Below the pieces are notes generated by a model, which worked only from the letters and a program-made list of their open reading frames with translations, did not search any database and was not told the DNA's origin. From Methylocystis sp. B8 (GTDB lineage: Bacteria > Pseudomonadota > Alphaproteobacteria > Rhizobiales > Beijerinckiaceae), in the NCBI RefSeq assembly GCF_005771425.1, contig NZ_VBTZ01000008.1, positions 62,001 through 126,000 of the forward strand: a stretch of DNA of 64,000 nucleotides. Direction: 5' to 3'. Positions 53,879 to 62,479 of this stretch are shown in pieces (within the stretch, counting starts at the first letter, position 1; each line of letters opens with the position of its first letter). Both the position numbers and the translations under genes were made by a program.

Positions 53879-54079
53879 TTACCAGCGGCCTCTCGCGTAA
53901 AGCACGCCAAGAACGATGAGGAGCGCGAGCAATTGCAGGCCGACGCGCCAGCGCATGAGCTTTTGCGATCTCTGCGGCGCGCCTTGGCCGCCGCGAAACA
54001 TATTGATGAAGCCGGCGACGACGACGAGAGCGACCGCTGCGACGGCGACAACGACCAACAAATTTGAAGAACTTGGCAT
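53879..54079 (-). CDS. HIG1-domain twin-transmembrane protein
   Basis: A 66-residue protein with two membrane helices (NLLVVVAVAAVALVVVAGFI and LQLLALLIVLGVLYARG) joined by the polar loop QRSQKLMRWRVG, the signature of the HIG1/hypoxia-induced N-terminal domain family in alphaproteobacteria. Relatives associate with respiratory complexes, but the bacterial role is not established. An upstream in-frame extension without family features was rejected. Confidence 0.85.
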   Translation of the reverse strand: MPSSSNLLVVVAVAAVALVVVAGFINMFRGGQGAPQRSQKLMRWRVGLQLLALLIVLGVLYARGRW

Positions 54080-54139
54080 GAGCGGCGCTTCTCCCTATCC
54101 GTTGCGCTGTAGAGAAGCGCGCGCCGCCCCGCAAGGCGT

Positions 54140-56614
54140 TTATCGCCGCAGCAGGCGCTGCAGATAGTCCAGCTCTTCCTGCGGCCGGTCCGGCTGACCC
54201 AGTCTGCGGCGCAGCTCCTCCTGCACGCGATGCGCGCGCTGCGCCGGCGGCAAGCCGAGAGGATCATATTTTCCTTGGAGGTCGGGACGATTGCCATCGC
54301 CTGACGCACGTCCAAGCGGATCGCGGCCCTTGCCGCGGCGGCCTCGCCTACCGGGGCTTCCGCCCTCTTCTTCGGCATTTTCTTCGTCGCCCTCGCCGCG
54401 CATCTGCTGCGCCAGCCTGTCGGCGCCCTTGCGCAACGCCTGCACGGCTCTGCCTTGCGCGTCGACGGCCCTGCCGCGTCCTTCTCCGGACTTGCCGAGC
54501 GCTTCTTCCGCCTCCTTCATCGCGCGGCGCGCGTCGTCGAGTTCTTCGCCGGCCTCGACGCCGCCCTTGCGGAGCGCATCCTGCTGGCGCTCCAGCCTTT
54601 CGCGAAGCGCCTGCTGACGTTTGCGTTCAGCGCCGGAATCCTCGCTCTGCGGCTGACCGCTTTGACGACGCCCGCGCGAGGGGCGCGACTCCATCGCGTC
54701 GTCCGGCGAGGACATCCCCTGGAAAGTTTCATCGCGCAATTGTTGCTCTTCGCGCGAGAGCTGATCGAGCTCGCTGAGCGCGCGGTTCATTTCACGGCTG
54801 CGCGCATGCCGCTGACCCGCGCCTTGCGCCGTCTGCACATTTTCGAGGATGTCCTGAAGTTCATCCAAGAGCCTTTGCGCCCGCGCCATATCGCCCGACT
54901 TCATAGCTCTGTTCATTTCGTCGAGCATTGACTGCAACTCGTCGGGCGTGACTGTATCTGCGCTTGCCTCCGCCTCTTGGCGCGGCGCTCCCGGCGGCGG
55001 CAATCGGCTACCAAGCTGCTGCAAGAATTTATCGAGCGCGGCGCGAAGCTCCTCGGCGCGTTGAGCGATTTCTTCCTCGCTGTCGCCGCGCGCAATGGCG
55101 TCCTTCAAATCGCGCTCGGCGGCGCGCAGATCGCGCTCGGCCTGCGAAATGTCGCCTTCTTCGAGACCCAGCGCCATCGCCCAAAGCATATCAGAGACGC
55201 CGCGCAAATCGTCGTCGCTGCGCGCGCCGTCGAGAGCGTGGAGCGCTTCGCGTAAGCCGAGATGGATGGCCGAAGGCGTATCGAAAGCTTCCGGCGCGAT
55301 CGACAGCGCCTCGAGCGCGGTGCGGACGCTCGCGCGCGACTCAGGATCGAGCGCGAGAATGCGCCTTTGTTCAGCGAGCGCACGGGCGAACGGCTTGACG
55401 AAGCGACGCTGAGGCAAGGTCATCTCAATCGATTCAGAAGCGCCTTCATTCTCTGCGGCGTCCTTGGCGACGAGGCGCATCGCGAGCTTTGCGCCGCCAA
55501 ACGGGCTATCGGCGAGATCGATCGTCGCCTTGGCGTCGCCCTGCCCGCCTCTGCCGGGCGGCAGCGCGAGGGCAAGTCGCGGCGGCTCGTAAAGCGCGCG
55601 CCGTCCTCCCGGCGGCTTGCTGAAGACGGCTTCGGCGCCGACGACGCCGTAGTCGTCCGTGGCGCGAAACGCGAGCGTCATCGAGCCGCGGACATTGTTA
55701 CGCGGCTTTTCCGTCAAGGCGATCGTCGGCGGCTGATCCGGGATGGCCGCGAGATCGAAACGGCGACCGTCGGAAAGCTCCATTCGCGCTGCGCCTGAAA
55801 GTTTGAACGCCTGCTCCTTCGCAGCCTCTTTCTGTGCGTCCCCGCCGGCCTGCTGCGCCGCGACGAGCGCGCCGGAGACGGAAACGCCGGCGTCGGGCGG
55901 TCGGATGCGGAGCATCGAATTGACGGGGGCCTCGATCGGGGCTTCGCTTTCCTTCGCGAGCACGATCGGCGGCCGTCCCGTATAGGCGGGCGGCTCAAGC
56001 CAGGCGTCGACGCGCGCGCTGGCCCCGAAGCTCGTAGCGGCGCGCCAATCGAACGCGGCGGCGACCCGAGCGCGCTTTTCATCGCCCGCCGCGAAACCGG
56101 CGGCGACCGCTGCGACAAGCGCGAGCGCGCGCAGCGCATAAGGGTCGCGCCGTGGGACTTGCGGATGCGGCGCCTCGATGGGGGTGTTCGCCAGCGCCTC
56201 CTCCAGACGCTGTCGATGCAACGCCCAGAGCGCCTCGACGCCTGCGTCGGCGTTCTGACTGGCGAGACGGTCCTCAAGCGACGATGCCGGTCGCAACGCG
56301 GCGTCGGCGCTGTGATCCAGCCGTTCGAGCGCAGCGGAGCGATGCGGCCACCCGCGCGCAATTTCGCGGGCGAGGACGTAAAGCGCCGCGAAGCCAAAGA
56401 GCGCCACGCCGGCGATGCGCGCTTCGAAAGGCGCCGCGCCCCAGAACCCCAGCCAGGAGAGCGCCAAGAAGAAGAGGACAATCGTGGCGAGCGCCAAGCC
56501 TACCCGCCAGACGCGCTCGGCGACGATCGCGAGCGCCGACTGGCGCAGCATCCCCTCGAGACGCGGCGACGTTTTCTTCCCCAAAGGCCCGACCTGATGT
56601 TGAAGCTCGTCCAT
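54140..56614 (-). CDS. TIGR02302/DUF4175 family membrane protein
   Basis: An 824-residue protein with two N-terminal membrane helices (LALATIVLFFLALSWLGFWG and IAGVALFGFAALYVLAREIA), a third hydrophobic stretch near residue 165, a beta-rich periplasmic region (LEPPAYTGRPPIVLAKE, PTIALTEKPRNNVRGSMTLA) and a long C-terminal coiled coil (residues ~480-700) rich in Gln/Glu/Arg, ending in RRLLRR. Matches the alphaproteobacterial TIGR02302 proteins, whose function is unknown; an envelope or cell-shape role is often suggested. Stand-alone gene. Confidence 0.88.
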   Translation of the reverse strand: MDELQHQVGPLGKKTSPRLEGMLRQSALAIVAERVWRVGLALATIVLFFLALSWLGFWGAAPFEARIAGVALFGFAALYVLAREIARGWPHRSAALERLDHSADAALRPASSLEDRLASQNADAGVEALWALHRQRLEEALANTPIEAPHPQVPRRDPYALRALALVAAVAAGFAAGDEKRARVAAAFDWRAATSFGASARVDAWLEPPAYTGRPPIVLAKESEAPIEAPVNSMLRIRPPDAGVSVSGALVAAQQAGGDAQKEAAKEQAFKLSGAARMELSDGRRFDLAAIPDQPPTIALTEKPRNNVRGSMTLAFRATDDYGVVGAEAVFSKPPGGRRALYEPPRLALALPPGRGGQGDAKATIDLADSPFGGAKLAMRLVAKDAAENEGASESIEMTLPQRRFVKPFARALAEQRRILALDPESRASVRTALEALSIAPEAFDTPSAIHLGLREALHALDGARSDDDLRGVSDMLWAMALGLEEGDISQAERDLRAAERDLKDAIARGDSEEEIAQRAEELRAALDKFLQQLGSRLPPPGAPRQEAEASADTVTPDELQSMLDEMNRAMKSGDMARAQRLLDELQDILENVQTAQGAGQRHARSREMNRALSELDQLSREEQQLRDETFQGMSSPDDAMESRPSRGRRQSGQPQSEDSGAERKRQQALRERLERQQDALRKGGVEAGEELDDARRAMKEAEEALGKSGEGRGRAVDAQGRAVQALRKGADRLAQQMRGEGDEENAEEEGGSPGRRGRRGKGRDPLGRASGDGNRPDLQGKYDPLGLPPAQRAHRVQEELRRRLGQPDRPQEELDYLQRLLRR

Positions 56615-56738
56615 TCAGACTCCGGCAGACGCGCTAACTACAATGGAGGTTTCATCGCGCGCAGACAATCTTGGCCATAGAAAAGTGGACAATTTCAGCG
56701 CATTGACGCATCTCAGGCGAAGCGCGGTAACATGCAGC

Positions 56739-57251
56739 ATGATCCGCAAACCCAGGGGTGACGTCATCGGCGACGTCATCTCGCCCCCTATTGGCGATCT
56801 CGCTGTTCTGCCCGCGCCCGTCGCCAGGATCCGCGACAAGATCCTCGCCGCTTGCGAGACGGGCGACGTCGAAGCGCTCCGCATTCCGATTGATTGGAAT
56901 GAGACGCGCCCGCTCTTCGCCAAGAGCGGCGCCTTCAAGGCTGGAACCGATCCGATCGAGATTTTGAAGGCGCTTTCCTTCGACCGCAAGGGCCGCGAGA
57001 CGATTGCGCTCATTCGCGCGATTTTTGCGCAGCCCTTCGTGCAAATCACACGCGGGCCAACGACGCTTTACGAATGGCCGGCCTTCGCGCGCCATTCGCA
57101 ACCGCCAAATAATGAGGATGAGGCGCGACAAAGGTGGCGCTGCGTGCGTTTCGCCGATCTCATGCGCTCCAACGCCGAAGGAAAGCCGCACGCGACGCGC
57201 ATCGGAATCGCAGCGGATGGCGTCTGGCACTACTTCTGGAGCGAAGACTAG
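56739..57251 (+). CDS. conserved alphaproteobacterial protein of unknown function
   Basis: About 170 residues from ATG 56739. It contains RIRDKILAACETGDVEALRI, then DPIEILKALSFDRKGRETIA and the C-terminal IGIAADGVWHYFWSED. I recognise this layout (GD-x-E-AL-R-x-P, RE-x-x-ALI, G-x-DG-x-WHYF) from uncharacterised, usually secreted, alphaproteobacterial proteins; here no signal peptide remains with the chosen start. The open frame extends upstream to 56643, which could add a leader but is unlike the family. Confidence 0.7.
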   Translation: MIRKPRGDVIGDVISPPIGDLAVLPAPVARIRDKILAACETGDVEALRIPIDWNETRPLFAKSGAFKAGTDPIEILKALSFDRKGRETIALIRAIFAQPFVQITRGPTTLYEWPAFARHSQPPNNEDEARQRWRCVRFADLMRSNAEGKPHATRIGIAADGVWHYFWSED

Positions 57252-57295
57252 GCCCGCCGCCGAAGCCTGCGCTTTGGCGGAAAGCGCGCCGAATA

Positions 57296-57526
57296 TTAGA
57301 TCTCGCGCTCCTGCTCATGCGGCGCGGCGTGTGAACGGCCCTTGTCTTCGGCCCGTTTCAGTTCTTCCGCCTCTTCGCCTTCGATCGCCCGCTCGGCGTC
57401 CTTGGCCGCTTTGTCGACCTTGCCGCTTTCAACGAATTTTCTCGTCGCCTCATTGTAGCGCTTGGCGGCGCTGCGGCTGCCCTCGCCTTCGTTTTTCGGC
57501 TGCATGTCTTTTTGCGCGGTCATCAC
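57296..57526 (-). CDS. small charged hypothetical protein
   Basis: A 76-residue, highly polar, Lys/Glu/Arg-rich helical protein (RYNEATRKFVESGKVDKAAK). GAGGACGTG precedes the start. Such proteins are widespread in rhizobia and relatives with no assigned function; a stress link is often assumed but not visible here. Confidence 0.6.
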   Translation of the reverse strand: MMTAQKDMQPKNEGEGSRSAAKRYNEATRKFVESGKVDKAAKDAERAIEGEEAEELKRAEDKGRSHAAPHEQEREI

Positions 57527-57560
57527 GTCCTCCTGTCGCGTTTAGAGCGATGGCGTTGCG

Positions 57561-57872
57561 CTAGCTCGCGCGCCGTTCATGGCGCTTGCGCGTGGCGGCG
57601 GCTTTCTTTGCCGATGCCGAACGCTCGGACGCTGGACGCGACGCGGAAGCTGCGCCGCCGAGCTTGCCGCCCCTATGCGCCGCCGGATTGCCCGTATGCG
57701 CGCCGCGGCCTGACCCTGACTTCTTGCCGCCGGCGTCATCCTTGTTCACTGTCGCCCAGGCGCGGCGCTCGGCTTCTTTCTCGGACACGCCACGTTTCTC
57801 GTAGCCTTCCTCAATATGCTCAGCCTTGCGTTTCTGCTTGTCGGTATAGGCCGACTTATCTCCCTGCGGCAT
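57561..57872 (-). CDS. small basic protein of the type annotated as plasmid stabilisation protein
   Basis: A 103-residue basic protein. MPQGDKSAYTDKQKRKAEHI, EGYEKRGVSEKEAERRAWAT and VNKDDAGGKKSGSGRG are the conserved blocks of a family often labelled plasmid stabilization protein in alphaproteobacteria, without experimental support. The C-terminal half is Ala/Ser/Lys-rich and probably disordered, resembling nucleic-acid-binding tails. A well-placed GGAGATGAG lies upstream of the ATG. Confidence 0.7.
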   Translation of the reverse strand: MPQGDKSAYTDKQKRKAEHIEEGYEKRGVSEKEAERRAWATVNKDDAGGKKSGSGRGAHTGNPAAHRGGKLGGAASASRPASERSASAKKAAATRKRHERRAS

Positions 57873-57968
57873 GGCTCATCTCCTTTAGCGCGCAATTGGG
57901 AATGAGCGACTAACCGCGCGCGAGGCCGCAATGTTCCTCGCGCTCACGCAAACTTTGCGAAAGGAGAG

Positions 57969-59294
57969 TTAGAGAGCGCCCCAAAAGCGCATCGGCGCGC
58001 CTTGCGAAGGCGCTACGAGCTCGCCCTCCCACATGACCTTGGCGCCGCGCACAAAAGTCCCGACCGGCCAGCCGACGACATCTTTGCCGCCATAGGGCGT
58101 CCAGCCGACGCGCGAGGCGATCCATGAATTGCGGATGGTTTCGCGTCGCCTCATGTCGACGATGGTGAGATCTGCGTCGTAACCCACCGCGACGCGCCCC
58201 TTGCCAGCGATGCCGAAGAGTCGCGCCGGGCCGGCGCTCGTTAAGTCGACAAAACGCTGCAGGGTCAATCGACCGGCGTTGACGTGATCGAGCAGCAGAG
58301 GAACGAGGGTCTGCACGCCGGTCATGCCTGAGGGGCTTTCTGGATAAGGCTTGGCCTTTTCTTCAAGCGTATGCGGCGCATGGTCGGAGCCCAGCACGTC
58401 GACGACGCCTTGCGCCACGCCGCGCCAAAGGCCTTCGCGATGGCGCGCTTCGCGCACTGGCGGATTCATCTGCGCGAGCGTTCCGATGCGCGCGTAGTCG
58501 CTCGAATCCATCGTCAGATGATGCGGCGTCACTTCGACGCTGGCGATGTCCTTATGTTCGGCGAGCAGCGCGATCTCTTCTTGCGTCGTGACATGCAGCA
58601 CATGCACGAGCGCGCCCTTTTCGCGCGCGATGTTCATCAACCGCCGGGTCGATCGCACCGCCGTCTCGACGTCGCGCCAGACCGGATGCGACGATGGATC
58701 GCCTGGAATGCGCAACGGCTTGCGCGCATTCAAACGATCTTCATCTTCGCTGTGAAATGCAGCGCGCCGGCGCGTATGCGACAGCACTTCGGCGACCCCG
58801 GCGTCGTCGGCGATGAGCAGTGAGCCCGTCGAAGACCCCATGAAAACTTTAATTCCGGCGGCGCCAGGCAAGCGCTCCAATTCGCCAAGATGGCGTGCGT
58901 TCTCATGCGTGCCGCCGACCCAAAACGCGAAATCGCAGTGCATGCGCCCCATCGCCCGCGCGACCTTGTCGGCAAGCTCCCCCTCTCCTGTCGTGAGCGG
59001 ATTGGTGTTGGGCATGTCGAAGACGCCGACGACTCCGCCGAGGACCGCGCCGCGCGATCCCGATTCCAGATCTTCCTTATGCGGCGCGCCGGGCTCGCGG
59101 AAATGCACTTGGGTGTCGATGACGCCGGGTAGAATATGAAGGCCTCGGCAGTCGATTCTTTCCCCCGCCGAGGCGCGGGAAAGGTCCCCGATCTCGGCGA
59201 TCTTGCCGCCGCGAAGGCCGACGTCGCGGGCGCCCTCGCCATCTTGGTTGACGAGTGCGCCGCCTGAAAGGATGACGTCAAAGACCTGCGGCAT
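57969..59294 (-). CDS. pyrC: dihydroorotase-family amidohydrolase, first metal His replaced
   Basis: A 441-residue class I dihydroorotase/allantoinase-type amidohydrolase from ATG 59294 (GAGG eight bases upstream). The metal-site start reads GVIDTQVHFREPG, with Gln where the canonical D-x-H-V-H has His; the carboxylatable Lys is in GIKVFMGSS, later ligands in HSEDEDR, HVLHVTTQEE and the catalytic Asp in GSDHAPHT. The reaction expected is cyclisation of carbamoyl aspartate in pyrimidine synthesis, but proteins with this His-to-Gln change occur as second paralogues in Rhizobiales, so the substrate is uncertain. Divergent from ygfZ. Confidence 0.82.
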   Translation of the reverse strand: MPQVFDVILSGGALVNQDGEGARDVGLRGGKIAEIGDLSRASAGERIDCRGLHILPGVIDTQVHFREPGAPHKEDLESGSRGAVLGGVVGVFDMPNTNPLTTGEGELADKVARAMGRMHCDFAFWVGGTHENARHLGELERLPGAAGIKVFMGSSTGSLLIADDAGVAEVLSHTRRRAAFHSEDEDRLNARKPLRIPGDPSSHPVWRDVETAVRSTRRLMNIAREKGALVHVLHVTTQEEIALLAEHKDIASVEVTPHHLTMDSSDYARIGTLAQMNPPVREARHREGLWRGVAQGVVDVLGSDHAPHTLEEKAKPYPESPSGMTGVQTLVPLLLDHVNAGRLTLQRFVDLTSAGPARLFGIAGKGRVAVGYDADLTIVDMRRRETIRNSWIASRVGWTPYGGKDVVGWPVGTFVRGAKVMWEGELVAPSQGAPMRFWGAL

Positions 59295-59389
59295 GGATGG
59301 CGCCTCGCTTGCGATGCCGTCGCCTTGTGGGGTTTTGTTGCTAATGCGCCAAAGAGGCGCGAGACTCAAGCAGCCAGAGGCGGAGGCGA

Positions 59390-60271
59390 ATGAGGCGCAT
59401 GACGACCGCGATTTTGCTTGACGATCGAGGAGTTATCGAACTTGCAGGCGAAGACGCCGGTCAGTTCCTGCACAATCTCGTGACGAACGACATCGCCGCG
59501 CTCAAGGCCGGCGAGGCCCGGTTCGCCGCGCTGCTGACGCCGCAGGGCAAGATTTTGTTCGATTTTCTGGTCTTTGCGGTCGGCGACGGCCGCTATCTGC
59601 TCGACTGTCCGCTCGTCCTTGCCGCCGATCTCCAAAAACGTCTGAACATCTACAAACTGCGTTCGAAACTTAGCGTGACGAACCGCAGCGACGAACTTGA
59701 AGCGATCGCCTTCCCTGACGCGACCGAGCCGCCGCAGGTCGAGGCCGTCGCAGTCGCCGCCGATCCGCGCGGACCTCTCGGTTTTCGCGCCATCGCGGAG
59801 AAGGGTAAAATTCCGACAAAGGACGCGCGGAAAGATTACGAGGCGCGACGCATCCATGCAGGCGTGCCGCTCGGCGGCGTCGATTTCGATTATGGCGGAA
59901 CCTTTCCCCACGAAGCGAACATGGATCTGCTCTCAGGGCTCGACTTCAAGAAGGGCTGTTATGTCGGCCAAGAGGTGGTGTCGCGCATGAAGCATCGCGG
60001 GCTGGTGCGCAGGCGAATCGCGCCCTATCGCGCGCAAGGCGAAGCGCCGCCGCCCGGCCAAGCAATCCATATCGGCGATGTGGAAGTTGGCGTGACGGGG
60101 TCGCGGCTCGCCGATGAAGGTCTGGCGCTGGTGCGACTCGATCGCCTAGCCGAGGCGAAAGAGAAAGGCCAGTCGCCGGTGGCCGCCGGCGTCGCCTTGG
60201 AGTTCGAGGCGGAAAAAGCGCCCCCTAGCCCCAAGAGGCCAGAAGGCGCGAAAGCTCGACGATTGATTTAG
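59390..60271 (+). CDS. ygfZ: folate-binding protein YgfZ (Fe-S cluster assembly/repair)
   Basis: A 293-residue YgfZ/GcvT-fold protein: VIELAGEDAGQFLHNLVTND, ARFAALLTPQGKILFDFLVF and the signature KKGCYVGQEVVSRMKHRG with the conserved Cys. YgfZ binds tetrahydrofolate and supports the activity of some Fe-S enzymes such as the radical-SAM thiolases. GGAGG precedes ATG 59390; ATG 59399 is the alternative. Convergent with pmoC. Confidence 0.93.
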   Translation: MRRMTTAILLDDRGVIELAGEDAGQFLHNLVTNDIAALKAGEARFAALLTPQGKILFDFLVFAVGDGRYLLDCPLVLAADLQKRLNIYKLRSKLSVTNRSDELEAIAFPDATEPPQVEAVAVAADPRGPLGFRAIAEKGKIPTKDARKDYEARRIHAGVPLGGVDFDYGGTFPHEANMDLLSGLDFKKGCYVGQEVVSRMKHRGLVRRRIAPYRAQGEAPPPGQAIHIGDVEVGVTGSRLADEGLALVRLDRLAEAKEKGQSPVAAGVALEFEAEKAPPSPKRPEGAKARRLI

Positions 60272-60327
60272 GGGGAGTGTGTCGGCGCGCGGACTCCTGG
60301 GATGGCCCGCGCTCCGATTTGCTGTTG

Positions 60328-61101
60328 TCAGGCGCCGGTGAGGAGTTCAACGCCTTCCTTGCCGATCACCCGGTGGATGTTGATCAGCAGTTGCAGCACG
60401 ACGCCGAAGACGCCCAGAGCCATCCAGCCGAAGAACACGAAGCCCCAATGCAGCGGGGCCACGAACAGCTCTTCCATGAACCAGAACGTGTGGCCCCATT
60501 CATTCAGGCCGACGTTCGGGATGATCATGAAAGGCCCAACCGAGACGATCAGATAGGCGAGCGAATAGCCCTTGGAGAAATAGGGAATCCGCGTCTTCGC
60601 GTGAAAGAAGCAGCCGACCGCCAGGATCGAATAGATCGGATAGCTCATATAGAACTCGATGATATGCGACGGGGTGAAGTCGGTGTCGCGGATCACCGTC
60701 ATGTGCCAGGTGCCGTCCTGCTCGGTGAAGAAGCTCGCGCCCCAATAGATCGCCGCCGCATAGACGACGAGCCACGCCGCGTTGTCGGCGACGGCCCGCA
60801 GCTCCTGACGCGGCGTCAGGCTCGACATGTCGCGCACGCGCGTCTTCCAGAGCCAGCCGGCAAGTCCGATGCCCGAGATGAGCTCCAGCGGAATTTCCGT
60901 CCACAGAATGCTCATCCAATAAGTCTGGAACTCCGGGGCGAATGAATCGAGGCCGGCGCGCCAGCCATAAATCTGCTCGTAAATGCGCACGACCAGATAA
61001 AAGCCGTTCAGGACCGCAAGCCCGATCCACATTCCCTTGAGATCGACGATCGGTTCGGCGCGATCGATTGCGCCTGCCGCCGTCTGCGAGGTTACGCTCA
61101 T
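60328..61101 (-). CDS. pmoC: particulate methane monooxygenase subunit C (orphan copy)
   Basis: A 257-residue PmoC with about six membrane helices. Both known metal sites are intact: D129 and H133 in EQDGTWHMTV plus H146 in DFTPSHIIEF (CuC ligands, matching D156/H160/H173 of Methylococcus), and N200, H204 and H218 in LNEWGHTFWF...APLHWG (CuD ligands N227/H231/H245). GGAGGAAAGGAA before the ATG gives a very strong ribosome-binding site. No pmoA or pmoB follows, so it is a monocistronic orphan as described in type II methanotrophs, where such copies add to those in pmoCAB operons. Divergent from a GlxA-type regulator. Confidence 0.97.
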   Translation of the reverse strand: MSVTSQTAAGAIDRAEPIVDLKGMWIGLAVLNGFYLVVRIYEQIYGWRAGLDSFAPEFQTYWMSILWTEIPLELISGIGLAGWLWKTRVRDMSSLTPRQELRAVADNAAWLVVYAAAIYWGASFFTEQDGTWHMTVIRDTDFTPSHIIEFYMSYPIYSILAVGCFFHAKTRIPYFSKGYSLAYLIVSVGPFMIIPNVGLNEWGHTFWFMEELFVAPLHWGFVFFGWMALGVFGVVLQLLINIHRVIGKEGVELLTGA

Positions 61102-61140
61102 TTCCTTTCCTCCATTTCGACCGAAAGGCGACTTCAGCCC

Positions 61141-61254
61141 TTCGGCGAATGTGAGCGTCGCGCGTCGGAGCCTCCTTTACAGCGTGGCGGATTCGCCATT
61201 AGGCTTGCAAAGTCAGACAGCGGATTTGCCAATATCCATGCAAAATTCGCCACA
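61141..61254. promoter_or_regulatory. repeated ATTCGCC motifs between pmoC and the AraC-type regulator
   Basis: The 176-bp intergenic region contains GGCGGATTCGCCA (61186-61198), AGCGGATTTGCCA (61219-61231) and CAAAATTCGCCA (61241-61252) in direct orientation, and GGCGAAT at 61144-61150, their reverse complement. The spacing between the second and third cores is about 21 bp, two helix turns, as is typical of AraC-family operators. Regulator binding is inference. Confidence 0.45.
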
Positions 61255-61277
61255 GCCTGATGAGTGGAGTCGGCGAG

Positions 61278-62261
61278 ATGGACATCGCAATTCTCGGCTT
61301 CGAAAGTTGTCTGGGCCTCGCCTTCGTCGGTTCGGCCGATATGCTGACCTTGAGCCGCCGCATGCTGGCGAAAAGGAATGCGCCCGAGCTCTATCGGGTG
61401 ATGAGCGTCAGCCATGACGGCAGGCCCGTCCGCGACGGCGCCGGCCGGCTCCTTGAGGTCGACGGTCGCTTCGAGGACGCCGACGGCTGCGCGGCGATCA
61501 TCGTTCCTGGCTATCTCTGCGACGGCGGCCATGCGCTGCCCGCCACCCCCGCCATAGGCGCCGCGGCCGCGTGGCTCAGACGCCAGCACGCGCTCGGCGC
61601 CATCGTCGCCGGCTCCTGCAATGGCGTCTTTCTGCTCGGCGAAGCGGGATTGCTGGACGGGCGGCGCTGCACCACCACCTGGTGGCGGCATAATGAGCTG
61701 AAAAGCCGCTATCCCCGCGCCGACGCAGCCTGGGGCGCTTCGCTCATCGAGGACGGCCGGGTCGTGACCGCCGGCGGCCCGCTGTCATGGATCGACCTGT
61801 CGCTCCATGTGATTCGCGCCCTGCTCGGGCCGGAGGCGGCCAAGAAGGCGGGGGATTTCACCGTCGTCGACGCGGCCCCCTCGACTCAGGCGATCTATAT
61901 TCCGCCCGGCCATCTCTCGGCCTCTAACCCCTTCTTGCTCGAGGCCGAGCATATCGTCCGCCAGGCTGGCGACACGCAATTGACGACAATCGATCTCGCG
62001 CGGACGCTCGGCGTCTCGGAGCGCACCCTGCATCGGCGTTTGAAGGAGGCGTCGGGCGAAACGCCCAAGCATTTTCTCGATCGCGTCCGCTTCGAGACGG
62101 CGCGCATGCTGCTGGAGACGACGCAGAAATCCGTCAAGCAGCTCGCGGCCGCCTCGGGCTATATGGACGAAACCAGTTTCAGGCGGGCCTTCCGGCGCTA
62201 TTCGGGGATGACGCCCGGCGCCTATCGCTCCTGGTCGGCCGCCCGGCGCGGCGCGAGGTGA
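61278..62261 (+). CDS. GlxA-type transcriptional regulator (DJ-1/PfpI domain plus AraC HTH)
   Basis: About 327 residues. The N-terminal DJ-1/PfpI-like domain (MDIAILGFESCLGLAFVGSA; nucleophile elbow IVAGSCNGVFLLGEAGLL with Cys) precedes two AraC helix-turn-helix motifs (LTTIDLARTLGVSERTLHRR and VKQLAAASGYMDETSFRRAF, ending FRRYSGMTPGAYR). GGAG lies nine bases before ATG 61278; ATG 61260 is an alternative without such a site. GlxA-like regulators respond to unknown small ligands. Being divergent from pmoC across a short repeat-rich region, it is a candidate regulator of that gene and of itself. Confidence 0.9.
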   Translation: MDIAILGFESCLGLAFVGSADMLTLSRRMLAKRNAPELYRVMSVSHDGRPVRDGAGRLLEVDGRFEDADGCAAIIVPGYLCDGGHALPATPAIGAAAAWLRRQHALGAIVAGSCNGVFLLGEAGLLDGRRCTTTWWRHNELKSRYPRADAAWGASLIEDGRVVTAGGPLSWIDLSLHVIRALLGPEAAKKAGDFTVVDAAPSTQAIYIPPGHLSASNPFLLEAEHIVRQAGDTQLTTIDLARTLGVSERTLHRRLKEASGETPKHFLDRVRFETARMLLETTQKSVKQLAAASGYMDETSFRRAFRRYSGMTPGAYRSWSAARRGAR

Positions 62262-62279
62262 ATGATAGACGCAAACGCG

Positions 62280-62307
62280 AAAGGCCCGCGCGAGCGGCGG
62301 GCCTTTG
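62280..62307 (+). terminator. rho-independent terminator after the GlxA-type regulator
   Basis: AAAGGCCCGC and GCGGGCCTTT are exact inverted repeats around GCGAGCG, 18 bases after the stop, with the T-run inside the 3' arm. It could work for both strands. Confidence 0.85.
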
Positions 62308-62328
62308 CCAAGTAGCTAAAGGGCGGAG

Positions 62329-62479
62329 TTAATGCACCAAGGTATCGAGCGCGACGTCCATAGCGCGGACCAGGGCTACATTGCCGAAAAGAATGACTGC
62401 AATGGCGAGCGCGACGTAAAGCACGTCGGTCATCGCAAGGTGACCGACGGTCCGCTCCCCGCTCCGTTCGTCCGTCTGC
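62329..62479 (-). CDS. small single-pass membrane protein
   Basis: A 49-residue product from ATG 62479, chosen because AAGGA lies eight bases upstream; ATG 62512 would add 11 residues. MDLQTDERSGERTVGHLAMT is followed by one helix (VLYVALAIAVILFGNVALVR) and a short tail ending DTLVH. No recognised family. It is encoded between the GlxA-type regulator and mch on the opposite strand, within a C1-metabolism neighbourhood. Confidence 0.55.
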
